Of a stretch of DNA of 64,000 bases, positions 1-8,318 are shown piece by piece. The notes beneath the pieces were generated by a model. That model was not told where the DNA came from. It saw only the letters and a list, made by a program, of their open reading frames with translations, and did not search any database. The DNA comes from Algoriphagus sp. (lineage in GTDB: Bacteria > Bacteroidota > Bacteroidia > Cytophagales > Cyclobacteriaceae), in assembly GCA_029945945.1 (NCBI GenBank), contig JAQSDM010000013.1, forward strand, positions 62,001 to 126,000, in the 5' to 3' direction. The position numbers and the translations under genes were made by a program. How positions within the stretch are numbered: position 1 is the first letter of the stretch; each line of letters opens with the position of its first letter.

Positions 1-1
1 G

Positions 2-1036
2 TATGTGGAGCAAATGACCCGACCTGTTAACGAATCAGATGCACTTCCATTCTCACTGGCACCGGAACGATATCAGAAAGGAACCAACGACGTCCTTTAT
101 GTGACCGAAAGAGAAGGCCTCAATGCCATATCCGTCAATGAGTATCTCAAGCTTTTGAACTCAGGTTCTGAATTGTTGAGAATGCAAACCGGAGGAAAAA
201 GTGTGGTCAATATGGTTCCTTCCAGAAATTTGATTTTGGATGTGGACAGCTCAGCTGTGGCTAGCAAAAACATCATTCCTGCAGAATTTGCGCCCTTGTT
301 TACCCCGCAAATGAATCTCCAGGTGAAAGGTCAGTACGTCACCAAAGGAACTTTGATGCTGATCGATTTGATCACGACCAATAACTGGGAAAGACCGATT
401 TACTTCAATAATACTTCGCTTGCCACGATTGGAATCAATCTCGATGAGCACGTGGTGATGGAAGGATTGACCTATCGTTTGCTACCTATTCGCAAGCCGG
501 AGTTCATCCGGGAGGAACTTGTAAACCCGGATCTTGCGATGAAAAATTTCATAGAGAATTTCGCTTTCCGCGGAATGGACAATCCTGATGCATATCTGGA
601 TGAGGAATACAGACGATTTGCTTCCAATCACAGAAGTGCGCTGAACAGCATTGTGATTGCTTTACTGGATCAGAATCGTATGGAAGACGCAGCTAAAATG
701 CTCAATTACGGATTGAAAGTGATGCCGAATGAAGCGATTCCTTATGATCTCTCAAGTGGCCAGTCTGTTCCACTTTTCTTCGAAGTTGGAGAAGATGAAA
801 AAGCCCTTGATATAATTGACAAAGTCTCCAAAAAGTCGCTTGACATGATTGAGTTCTACACAGAGGAAGGCAGACCATATGATCGTGATATGATGATTTC
901 TGTGGAAATGGTGAAGTATTTCATTCCGCTTTTGGAAGAAAGAGGCTATCAGGAAAAAGCTCAGGAACTGAAACTTCGAATGGAGAAATTCCTCGGACCC
1001 GAAGAAAGCGGAGGAAGTTTGATTCCAAGGAATTAA
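2..1036 (+). CDS. DUF2723 family membrane protein, C-terminal part (5' truncated)
   Basis: The reading frame is open to the left edge, so only the last 344 codons are visible and the true start lies outside the window. The fragment has no membrane segment. It resembles the soluble C-terminal region of the large Bacteroidota DUF2723 proteins (related to protein O-mannosyltransferases, GT-C fold), whose N-terminal half is multi-spanning. Visible features are a stretch ending in TNNWERPIYF (about residues 125-135) and a helical, TPR-like tail (about 205-330). A strong terminator follows directly. The family call rests on recalled sequence patterns; the sugar donor and the target are unknown. Confidence 0.7.
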   Translation, partial: YVEQMTRPVNESDALPFSLAPERYQKGTNDVLYVTEREGLNAISVNEYLKLLNSGSELLRMQTGGKSVVNMVPSRNLILDVDSSAVASKNIIPAEFAPLFTPQMNLQVKGQYVTKGTLMLIDLITTNNWERPIYFNNTSLATIGINLDEHVVMEGLTYRLLPIRKPEFIREELVNPDLAMKNFIENFAFRGMDNPDAYLDEEYRRFASNHRSALNSIVIALLDQNRMEDAAKMLNYGLKVMPNEAIPYDLSSGQSVPLFFEVGEDEKALDIIDKVSKKSLDMIEFYTEEGRPYDRDMMISVEMVKYFIPLLEERGYQEKAQELKLRMEKFLGPEESGGSLIPRN

Positions 1037-1055
1037 GAATCTCAATTCAACAATA

Positions 1056-1096
1056 CAAAGCCGGCACGATTGATATTGTGCCGGCTTTGTTTTTGG
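1056..1096 (+). terminator. Rho-independent terminator after the DUF2723 gene
   Basis: A perfect 12-bp stem, CAAAGCCGGCAC paired with GTGCCGGCTTTG, encloses a 10-nt loop and is followed by TTTTTG. It starts 19 nt after the stop codon. A short A-run on the other side could help it serve the convergent methyltransferase gene as well. Confidence 0.9.
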
Positions 1097-1120
1097 GTAA
1101 TGTGAGAAACCTTAAATAAA

Positions 1121-1897
1121 TTATTTCTTCCTCAACACATAAAACAAATCCAATCCTTTTGCAGTATCCTCGACTAAAGGATAGTCCTCATGCGTGATTT
1201 GAACCACACTTGCACCTTGTTCTTTGTGAAGTTTATTACGATTCCTGCGATTCAGAATCTCGTAAGGCATGCGCAGTACCCAAGCCGGCAACTTATGCTG
1301 CAAGTCCAAAATATCAAACCGCATTATTTTCTGAACTGATTTGCGGTTGGCATCATGATATTCCCAGACTTTCTCATTTCCTCCGATTCCTCTTGCCTCC
1401 ACTTTGTCAAAAATCTGAGAACAAAGCGCAATCAATTGCTCAGGAGTATATTCCCGCTCATGCCAGGGATTCCTGGAAAGTGTGTGATTGATATTCGGCG
1501 TTGAGATAATTGCCTTCCCTCCGGGCTTGAGCATCCGATATATTTCCTGCAGAAAGAGTTTATCATTTGGGATGTGCTCGATCACCTGAAAGCTCACAAT
1601 CGTATCAAAAGAATTATCCGAAATTCCTTCAAACGGAGGGATAACAGCTTGTCTGAATTCGATCCCAGGGAATTTAACTTTCAAAGAGTCAATTACTTCC
1701 TGAATCTTATCGAGCCCGAGATAGCTCTCTGCCAATGGCAGTAAAGTCTCCACTCCTCTTCCCTCTCCGCAACCTACTTCCAGCAATTTGCCGGATATCC
1801 AAGGCTGCGCAGCTATGTAGGCTTTGAGCAATCGTTGATGAATTGGGTTGTCGCTGACCAACTTGTCAGAGGCGATTTCCGTTGTATAGGTAGCCAT
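1121..1897 (-). CDS. Class I SAM-dependent methyltransferase
   Basis: This 258-residue protein is a Methyltransf_11-type enzyme. SAM-binding motif I is LLEVGCGEGRG (about residues 38-48), followed by the acidic strand end LGLDK and a motif like SFQVIEHIPNDKLFL ahead of the typical LKPGGKAIISTPN strand. There is no signal peptide or membrane segment, so it should be cytoplasmic. It is a single-gene unit convergent with the DUF2723 gene and divergent from the GWxTD gene. A -7 box (TACTTTTG on the minus strand) lies 20 nt before the ATG. The substrate cannot be told from the sequence; small-molecule, lipid or quinone methylation are all possible. Confidence 0.8.
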   Translation of the reverse strand: MATYTTEIASDKLVSDNPIHQRLLKAYIAAQPWISGKLLEVGCGEGRGVETLLPLAESYLGLDKIQEVIDSLKVKFPGIEFRQAVIPPFEGISDNSFDTIVSFQVIEHIPNDKLFLQEIYRMLKPGGKAIISTPNINHTLSRNPWHEREYTPEQLIALCSQIFDKVEARGIGGNEKVWEYHDANRKSVQKIMRFDILDLQHKLPAWVLRMPYEILNRRNRNKLHKEQGASVVQITHEDYPLVEDTAKGLDLFYVLRKK

Positions 1898-1917
1898 ACA
1901 AAATTTTACTATTTTGG

Positions 1918-1925
1918 CAAAAGTA
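1918..1925 (-). promoter_or_regulatory. Bacteroidota-type -7 box for the methyltransferase gene
   Basis: The minus strand reads TACTTTTG, an exact match to TAnnTTTG, 20 nt upstream of the methyltransferase ATG. No convincing TTG element was found about 20 nt further upstream, so this is a one-element call. Confidence 0.5.
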
Positions 1926-1958
1926 ACTTTAATTTTTAAAACCCGAGATCAGTACCCG

Positions 1959-3194
1959 ATGAACCAACTTAAAATCCGAATTCTGATTTTTTCATTCCTG
2001 CTCACAGGATTTATTATACCTGCATTTTCTCAAAAAAACTTAGGCAACTTAAACCAGGCATTACGGTATTCCCGATATTCCAGAATCGCTCTGAAGGTCA
2101 TTCCTATCCAGGAAAGCGCTACCAGATTCAAGCTCCAATTCTTGGTGGAAAAAATCGAGGACAAGCCTGATTTCAATTCCTACAGCTTTTCATATTCGGT
2201 TTTAGGAAGTTATGAGGAGGAAATTACTGCTGAAAAAACCACCCTATTAACTCGCGAAAACCTTAAATATGATACAGAAAGGCATTGGGTTTTCGAAATG
2301 CCTATGGACGTTCCGGAAGGAGTACAAACTTCAATTGCTTTATTTACAGCGATCGATACCCGTCAAGGCGATGAATATAATTTCAGTATCGATCTAAAAA
2401 GCTCTTTTGTCTCAGGTCACCCGGACTTCGGTGCTTATTTCGCCAACGATGTGGCATTTGATCAAAACTATCTGAATACCGGAGAATTTTTACTTTTCAA
2501 ATCTGAAGGCGGGCCAAACCTGCATTTGTTTTATTATCCGATTGATTTCGAAGTTCCTTTTCCTCCGATGGAAACCAAATCACCTTCCATTCCCAAAGAA
2601 CTTGTTGTCATGGATGAAGGTGATTTTCTGGCAAATGTTCCAAAAAGCTTCGATAAAAAAGGATATTATTTTATTCAAAGTGATACTTCCAAAACGGCTG
2701 GTTTAATTTTGAAAACTACGCATGAGGCATTCCCAAAAGTGAAAGATTGGGATGAAATGGTTCAGATAGTGACTTACATTTCTACCCGAAAGGAACATGA
2801 AACTCTACTTTTGGCTGAGGACAAGAAAAAAGCACTGGATGAATATTGGTACGGACTTACCCGCAATCCTGACGTCGCCAAGGAACTGATCCGTGAATAT
2901 TTCCGACAGGTTGAGTTTGCAAACATCTTATTTACAGACTTTAAAGAAGGCTGGAAAACAGACAAAGGCATGATCTACATCGTAATGGGTGCTCCACAGG
3001 AAGTTAATTTTTATCTGGACCGGGAAGTGTGGACTTATGGCGGGATGGATGAGAGTTCGAAAATTCGCTTTACTTTTGCGCGAGTAAAGAATATTCTCAC
3101 CCCACACTATTACGTGTTGAACCGCTCAAGGGCTTATCAGCCTGTATGGTTCAAAAACATTTCTATATGGAGAAGCGGAAAGATGGCTTTTTAA
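1959..3194 (+). CDS. GWxTD domain-containing secreted protein
   Basis: The chosen ATG at 1959 gives 411 residues starting with a typical signal peptide (basic MNQLKIR, hydrophobic core, cleavage near AFSQ). The reading frame opens earlier at 1914, but that would put 15 polar residues ahead of the signal. The C-terminal third carries the GWxTD signature, seen as EGWKTDKGMIYIVMGAP, after a helical EYWYGLTRNPDVAKELIREY segment, with a VWTYGG motif downstream. GWxTD proteins are a Bacteroidota/Acidobacteriota family of unknown biochemical role, exported to the periplasm or outer membrane. The end overlaps rlmB by 28 nt, so the two are probably co-transcribed and translationally coupled. Confidence 0.85.
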   Translation: MNQLKIRILIFSFLLTGFIIPAFSQKNLGNLNQALRYSRYSRIALKVIPIQESATRFKLQFLVEKIEDKPDFNSYSFSYSVLGSYEEEITAEKTTLLTRENLKYDTERHWVFEMPMDVPEGVQTSIALFTAIDTRQGDEYNFSIDLKSSFVSGHPDFGAYFANDVAFDQNYLNTGEFLLFKSEGGPNLHLFYYPIDFEVPFPPMETKSPSIPKELVVMDEGDFLANVPKSFDKKGYYFIQSDTSKTAGLILKTTHEAFPKVKDWDEMVQIVTYISTRKEHETLLLAEDKKKALDEYWYGLTRNPDVAKELIREYFRQVEFANILFTDFKEGWKTDKGMIYIVMGAPQEVNFYLDREVWTYGGMDESSKIRFTFARVKNILTPHYYVLNRSRAYQPVWFKNISIWRSGKMAF

Positions 3195-3943
3195 TTGAAA
3201 AAGGAGCCCAGGAAAAAGATTTCATATTTGGTACCAGAGCTGTCATGGAGTCAATTCATGCAGGAAAAGATATTGACAAGGTTCTCGTTCAGAAAGAACT
3301 TAATAACGATTTGATCAAAGAATTGCTCACGCTTTGCAAAGCTGAGAAAATTCCCGTGGTAAGAGTTCCGGATGCAAAACTGGATCGAATCACCCGCAAA
3401 AATCACCAAGGAGTAGTCGCGCAGATGTCTGCCATCGAATACGCTTCATTGGACAATGTCGTGGATAGTTGCTTTGCCGTAGGAAAATCACCTTTGATTC
3501 TGATTCTGGATCGAATCACTGATGTGAGAAACTTCGGAGCTATTGCCAGAACTGCAGAATGTGCCGGCGTAGACGCGATTGTAATACCCGAAAAAGGAAG
3601 CGCGCAGATCAATGCAGATGCAATCAAAACATCAGCTGGAGCACTTAATTTTATTCCCATCGTTCGGGTTAGAAATCTTTTCTATACTTGCCGGGATCTC
3701 CAGAAAATGGGCTTGACGCTAGTGGCAATCACTGAAAAAACTCAAAAAAGCATGTATGATGCAGATTTTGCTTCACCGGTAGCTTTGGTGATGGGATCTG
3801 AAGAAGACGGAATTTCCCAGGATCTCATGGGTATCATGGATGACAAAGTGAAAATCCCGATGATCGGAAATATCGAAAGTTTGAACGTGTCAGTATCTGC
3901 AGGAGTAGTAATCTACGAAGCAATCAGACAGCGAAAAAAATAA
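3167..3943 (+). CDS. rlmB: 23S rRNA (guanosine-2'-O)-methyltransferase RlmB (TrmH/SpoU family)
   Basis: This SPOUT-class enzyme should 2'-O-methylate G2251 (E. coli numbering) in the 23S rRNA P-loop. The N-terminal substrate-binding domain begins at DFIFGTRAVMESI. The three SpoU motifs are present: LDRITDVRNFGAIARTAE (motif 1), LVMGSEEDGIS (motif 2) and IPMIGNIESLNVSVSAGV (motif 3), which form the knotted SAM pocket. I chose the ATG at 3167 (258 aa). An ATG 21 nt earlier (3146) would add MVQKHFY and lies deeper in the GWxTD gene. RlmB is favoured over tRNA TrmH because of the L30e-like N-terminal domain. Confidence 0.9.
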   Translation: MEKRKDGFLIEKGAQEKDFIFGTRAVMESIHAGKDIDKVLVQKELNNDLIKELLTLCKAEKIPVVRVPDAKLDRITRKNHQGVVAQMSAIEYASLDNVVDSCFAVGKSPLILILDRITDVRNFGAIARTAECAGVDAIVIPEKGSAQINADAIKTSAGALNFIPIVRVRNLFYTCRDLQKMGLTLVAITEKTQKSMYDADFASPVALVMGSEEDGISQDLMGIMDDKVKIPMIGNIESLNVSVSAGVVIYEAIRQRKK

Positions 3944-3965
3944 ATAAACAGAATTAAAAAAGCAG

Positions 3966-4006
3966 AAAAAGGGCTTGACTTAAATAAAGTCAAGCCCTTT
4001 TTTTCT
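3966..4006. terminator. Bidirectional terminator between rlmB and manC
   Basis: The stem AAAGGGCTTGACT / AGTCAAGCCCTTT (13 bp) with a 7-nt loop has an A-run on the left and a T-run on the right, so it can stop both convergent genes. The manC stop codon (3980-3982) sits at the stem-loop junction. Confidence 0.9.
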
Positions 4007-5053
4007 TGCACTGGAGACAAAGTCCCGGAATTTTTTCTCATCATCCAGCTTACAAATTAGCAGGACATTATCAGACTCATTTACGAGGTAATTATCCAAC
4101 CCCTGCACTACCACCAACTTGTCACCTATCACTTTGATATAGGAGTTGGTCGTATCGTATAGCATTGCATTTGCCTCGACCACATTGTTATTTTCATCTT
4201 TTGGCCTCAGTTCATGGAGGCTATTCCAGGACCCAAGATCCGACCAGCCAAAATCTCCCAAAATCATATATACCTGATCTGATTTTTCCATGATCCCGTA
4301 ATCGATGGAAATATTTTTCACCTGCATGTAGGCTCTTGTGATGTACTCATATTCTCCTGAAGTACCCATTAAATTCAATCCATCTTCAAAAACTTCCGCC
4401 AGATCCGGCATGTAGTCATCAATGGCTTTGATCAAACTGCTGGCTTTCCAGACAAACATCCCGGAGTTCCAAACAAAATCTCCGCTCTCGATAAATGCTT
4501 TTGCAAGATTGAGGTTCGGCTTTTCTGTGAAGGTTTTTACTTTTAGTGTATCCTCAGATGAATTATCGTGGTATTGGATGTAGCCGTAACCGGTTTCAGG
4601 TCGGTTTGGTCTTATCCCGATTGTGATTAATCTGCCAGGAACTTTGGCCGCCTCAACAGCTTTCAGAATAGTATCTGTAAATTTCTTTTCCTGTAAAATC
4701 AAATGATCTGCCGGGGTCACGACTAAATTTGCCTCGGGATCAAGTGCATGAATCTTATATGCTGCGTATGCGATGCAGGTTGCTGTATTTTTTCGGGAAG
4801 GCTCAATGAAAATCTGGCTCTCTTTAAGTTCCGGAAGTTGCTCCTTGACCAGATCGATATATTTCCGATAGGTCACGATCCTGAATTGATCTAATTCTGC
4901 AATTTCCCGGAATCTGTCGAAAGTCATCTGAAGCAGGCTACGTCCGGTACCCAAAATGTCTAAAAATTGCTTTGGACGGCGTCTTCGACTGTACGGCCAA
5001 AACCTAGAGCCGATTCCTCCTGCCATGATGACGATATAGGGTCTGTCTTGCAT
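3980..5053 (-). CDS. manC: Mannose-1-phosphate guanylyltransferase
   Basis: This 357-residue nucleotidyltransferase makes GDP-mannose from mannose-1-phosphate and GTP for surface polysaccharide and O-antigen synthesis. The pyrophosphorylase signature AGGIGSRFWPYSRR followed by PKQF is at residues 11-30. VVTPADHLI (about 111-119) provides the metal-binding Asp, and FTEKPN is the sugar-phosphate loop. It has the short form without a C-terminal phosphomannose isomerase domain, which is common in Bacteroidota. It lies 8 nt downstream of kdsD, so the two form an operon for nucleotide-sugar supply. The terminator hairpin overlaps its stop codon. Confidence 0.93.
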   Translation of the reverse strand: MQDRPYIVIMAGGIGSRFWPYSRRRRPKQFLDILGTGRSLLQMTFDRFREIAELDQFRIVTYRKYIDLVKEQLPELKESQIFIEPSRKNTATCIAYAAYKIHALDPEANLVVTPADHLILQEKKFTDTILKAVEAAKVPGRLITIGIRPNRPETGYGYIQYHDNSSEDTLKVKTFTEKPNLNLAKAFIESGDFVWNSGMFVWKASSLIKAIDDYMPDLAEVFEDGLNLMGTSGEYEYITRAYMQVKNISIDYGIMEKSDQVYMILGDFGWSDLGSWNSLHELRPKDENNNVVEANAMLYDTTNSYIKVIGDKLVVVQGLDNYLVNESDNVLLICKLDDEKKFRDFVSSARKKGLDFI

Positions 5054-5061
5054 TCTTTATG

Positions 5062-6030
5062 TTATACTATGCCTTCTTTCATTAATTCATGAATATGAAC
5101 AAAACCTGCGATTTTATCTCCATTCATCGCCACGAGTTGAGTGATATTATGATTGCGCATCAAATTCAGTGCACGAATGGCAAATTCATCCGATGAAATT
5201 GTTTTCGGATGAATTGTCATAATATCCGAAGCCCGAAGGGATTGGATATCCAATGTTTTTTGAAGCATTCTTCTCAAATCCCCATCGGTAATGATTCCCT
5301 TGAGCTTGCCTTCCTCATCGACCACAGCGGTAGCACCAAGTCTTTTGCCGGAAATCTCCAGAATAACTTCGGCCAATCCTGCTGACTCTTTCACTTTTGG
5401 TATCTGTTGGGAGTCCAAAAGATCTTCAACCTTCAGGTACAATTGCTTCCCAAGGGATCCTCCGGGATGATATTTGGCAAAATCTTCCGGAGTAAAACCT
5501 CTCGCTTCAAGTAAACAAACTGCCAGAGCATCACCCATAGCCAAATGCGCAGTGGTGCTGGTAGTCGGAGCTAAATTATTGGGACAAGCCTCTTCTTCTA
5601 TTGTCGCATTCAAAACGTATTCAGCCTGTTCGGCCAGGTAGCTTTTGGTGTTACTCACCAAAGCCACAAGTACAGAACCCAGGTTTTTCAAAAGTGGAAC
5701 CAAGACTTTGATCTCCGGAGTATTTCCGCTTTTAGAAATACAAATGACAATGTCATCTTCCTGGATCATCCCCAGGTCTCCATGAATCGCATCCGCAGCA
5801 TGCATGAACAAAGCAGGGGTTCCTGTTGAGTTGAGTGTTGCAACAATTTTGTTGGCAATGATCGCACTTTTACCAATCCCCGTGATCACAACTCTCCCCT
5901 TTGAGTTTAAGATTCGCTCTACACAAGCCTCAAAATCACCGTCCAGATAATCCACCAATTTTAATATAGCCTGGGCTTCATTTTGGAGTACCCGAGTGGC
6001 TGTATTTCTAATATTTTTAGCTAAATTCAA
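5062..6030 (-). CDS. kdsD: D-arabinose 5-phosphate isomerase (KpsF/GutQ family)
   Basis: This 322-residue cytoplasmic enzyme interconverts ribulose-5-phosphate and arabinose-5-phosphate, the first step toward KDO. An N-terminal SIS domain (about residues 30-170) contains VVITGIGKSAIIANKI and the sugar-binding CISKSGNTPEI motif, with SLGKQL closing the catalytic part. Two CBS domains follow (about 195-320), the second reading MTIHPKTISSDEFAIRALNL. Length and domain order match KdsD. It is first in an operon with manC; both feed lipopolysaccharide precursors. The start is a standard ATG at 6030, 29 nt after a -7 box. Confidence 0.92.
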   Translation of the reverse strand: MNLAKNIRNTATRVLQNEAQAILKLVDYLDGDFEACVERILNSKGRVVITGIGKSAIIANKIVATLNSTGTPALFMHAADAIHGDLGMIQEDDIVICISKSGNTPEIKVLVPLLKNLGSVLVALVSNTKSYLAEQAEYVLNATIEEEACPNNLAPTTSTTAHLAMGDALAVCLLEARGFTPEDFAKYHPGGSLGKQLYLKVEDLLDSQQIPKVKESAGLAEVILEISGKRLGATAVVDEEGKLKGIITDGDLRRMLQKTLDIQSLRASDIMTIHPKTISSDEFAIRALNLMRNHNITQLVAMNGDKIAGFVHIHELMKEGIV

Positions 6031-6059
6031 TTTTACCTGAGTTAAGAATAAGTTTCCGA

Positions 6060-6067
6060 CAAAGGTA
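6060..6067 (-). promoter_or_regulatory. -7 box of the kdsD-manC operon
   Basis: The minus strand reads TACCTTTG (TAnnTTTG) 29 nt before the kdsD ATG. No TTG element is seen at 17-23 nt spacing. A 12-nt inverted repeat, CCTGT-TT-ACAGG (6086-6097), lies nearby between kdsD and recQ and could be an operator or chance. Confidence 0.5.
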
Positions 6068-6126
6068 TAAAGATATCAATCATTCCTGTTTACAGGCTCT
6101 CAGCACCCATAAACACCCTAAGTCTT

Positions 6127-8304
6127 GTGGAGGATAAAGTAAAAGCAGAACTTAAGAAAATCTTTGGCTTCAGTCAGTTCCGTGGTAATCAGGAGATAAT
6201 CGTGGACAATCTGATGAATAAACGGAATACGTTTGTAATAATGCCAACAGGGGCAGGAAAGTCACTTTGCTACCAACTTCCGGCAGTCGTTTCAGAGGGA
6301 ACTGCAATTGTCATTTCTCCTTTGATCGCTCTGATGAAAAATCAGGTCGATCAGCTTAACGCCATCGGAGTCAATGCTCATTTCCTTAATTCAACCTTGA
6401 ATAAATCTGAAGCGAACAAGGTGAAAAGTGAAGTTTTGAAAAAACTCACGAAGTTGCTCTATGTCGCACCGGAATCGTTGACAAAAGAAGAAAACATTGC
6501 TTTTCTGAAGTCCGCACATTTAAGTTTCGTAGCAATCGATGAGGCGCATTGTATCTCTGAATGGGGACATGATTTCCGCCCTGAATACCGTAAGATCAAA
6601 TCGATCGTCGCCCAAATTGCTCCAAATCTTCCGATCATAGCACTGACTGCCACGGCTACTCCGAAAGTGCAGCAAGACATTCAGCGCAACCTTCAGATGG
6701 AAGAAGCTGACTTATTCAAATCCTCTTTTAATCGGACAAATCTCTTTTACGAAGTCCGACCAAAAGTGAAAAATGAGTCTAAAAAAGCACTGATCAAGTT
6801 TATCAAACAGCACAAAGGCAAGTCAGGAATCATCTACTGCCTGAGTAGAAAAAAGGTAGAAGAAATTGCAGAGCTACTGAAAGTGAATCAAATCAATGCT
6901 GCTCCTTATCATGCAGGATTAGATTCTCCGATTCGAATCAAAAATCAGGATGACTTCCTCAATGAAGAACTGGATGTGATCGTAGCAACGATTGCTTTTG
7001 GAATGGGAATCGACAAACCGGATGTCAGGTATGTAATCCACTACGATGTGCCAAAATCACTCGAAGGATACTATCAGGAAACCGGGCGGGCCGGAAGAGA
7101 CGGATTGGAAGGTCACTGTCTGATGTTTTACCGTTACGAAGACATTGTCAAGCTTGACAAATTCAATAAAGATAAAGCGGTAACAGAACGCGAAAACGCC
7201 AAAATCCTGCTTCAGGAAATGGCTGCATATTCCGAAACCGGAGTTTGCCGAAGGAAATTCATCTTGAATTACTTCGGAGAAATCATGCATGAAGACTGCG
7301 GATTCTGCGACAATTGTAAGCGTGAGCGGGAAACTTTCAAAGGAATGGATTTACTCGTCACGGCACTTGAAGCAGTCAAACAAACAAACGAGCGCTTTGG
7401 ATTGGATCATCTGGTAGATGTGATTCAAGGAAAAGTAAACGACTACACGCAAAGTTATAAGCATGACCTTCTTGAAGTTTTTGGCAAAGGCAAAGACGAA
7501 GATGAAAAAACCTGGACGACAGTAATTCGTCAGGCAATGATCCTCGGTTTTCTTGAAAAGGATATCGAGAATTATGGAATCTTAAGGTTAACCGAAAAGG
7601 GAAATGAATTTCTGGAAGCTCCCTACGAGGTAGAATTGTATCGGGATCAGGATTTTGCCAAAATGATGGAAGCTGATCAGGCCGAAATTGATATAAGTAC
7701 CGGGGTGGCTTATGATGAGAAGCTTTTTGAACTCCTGAAAGCAGAACGAAAGAAAGTTGCCAAATCCAAAAATCTTCCTCCTTATGTGATCTTCCAGGAT
7801 CCTTCTTTGGAAGAAATGGCAACAGTTTATCCTACTACCAAAGAAGAACTGGCGCAAATCAATGGCGTTGGTATGGGAAAAGTCGCTAAATTCGGTGCTC
7901 CGTTTCTGAAAGTGATTTCAACTTATGTGGAGGAAAACGAAATTGAAACTGCTGCAGAAGTGGTAGTTAAATCATCCGGGATCCGATCCAAAGTGAAGAT
8001 TTCAATTATCCAGCAAATCGACCGAAAAGTTGATCTGGATGAAATCGCAGAGAATCTTAACATCAGCATGAGTGAATTGCTTCATGAAATAGAGCAAATC
8101 ATTTACAGCGGAACAAAACTTAACATCGATTACTACATTCATCACATCATGGATGACGAGCGTGAGGATATGCTCCATGATTACTTTATGAGTGCGGATA
8201 CCGATCAAATAAAAGTGGCATTAGACGAACTTTCCGACCATGACTTTGCAGAAGATGAGTTGCGGGTCTATCGGATCAAGTTTATTTCTGAGCATGCCAA
8301 TTAA
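6127..8304 (+). CDS. recQ: ATP-dependent DNA helicase RecQ
   Basis: This 725-residue 3'-5' DNA helicase acts in recombination and fork repair. It shows the RecQ motif 0 (FGFSQFRGNQ), Walker A (PTGAGKSLCYQLP), Walker B/aromatic loop (IDEAHCISEWGHDFRPEY), motif VI (YYQETGRAGRDG) and the zinc-binding RQC cysteines in CRRKFILNYFG and CGFCDNC. A winged-helix region follows, then an HRDC domain (about residues 545-620). The last ~100 residues look like an additional helix-turn-helix segment, as in many Bacteroidota RecQs. The start codon is GTG at 6127; no in-frame ATG fits the conserved N-terminus. It is divergent from kdsD. Confidence 0.95.
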   Translation: MEDKVKAELKKIFGFSQFRGNQEIIVDNLMNKRNTFVIMPTGAGKSLCYQLPAVVSEGTAIVISPLIALMKNQVDQLNAIGVNAHFLNSTLNKSEANKVKSEVLKKLTKLLYVAPESLTKEENIAFLKSAHLSFVAIDEAHCISEWGHDFRPEYRKIKSIVAQIAPNLPIIALTATATPKVQQDIQRNLQMEEADLFKSSFNRTNLFYEVRPKVKNESKKALIKFIKQHKGKSGIIYCLSRKKVEEIAELLKVNQINAAPYHAGLDSPIRIKNQDDFLNEELDVIVATIAFGMGIDKPDVRYVIHYDVPKSLEGYYQETGRAGRDGLEGHCLMFYRYEDIVKLDKFNKDKAVTERENAKILLQEMAAYSETGVCRRKFILNYFGEIMHEDCGFCDNCKRERETFKGMDLLVTALEAVKQTNERFGLDHLVDVIQGKVNDYTQSYKHDLLEVFGKGKDEDEKTWTTVIRQAMILGFLEKDIENYGILRLTEKGNEFLEAPYEVELYRDQDFAKMMEADQAEIDISTGVAYDEKLFELLKAERKKVAKSKNLPPYVIFQDPSLEEMATVYPTTKEELAQINGVGMGKVAKFGAPFLKVISTYVEENEIETAAEVVVKSSGIRSKVKISIIQQIDRKVDLDEIAENLNISMSELLHEIEQIIYSGTKLNIDYYIHHIMDDEREDMLHDYFMSADTDQIKVALDELSDHDFAEDELRVYRIKFISEHAN

Positions 8305-8318
8305 CCTGAATTGAGTCA

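Noticed and set aside
445..462. CACGTGG in the DUF2723 gene as a parS-like site
   Set aside because: Only the central bases match; no palindrome around it.
6086..6097. CCTGT-TT-ACAGG as a regulator site
   Set aside because: Only 5 bp per arm and no second copy; could be chance.
7376..7857. Two antisense ORFs over recQ
   Set aside because: They mirror conserved recQ coding sequence and show no own signal or domain.
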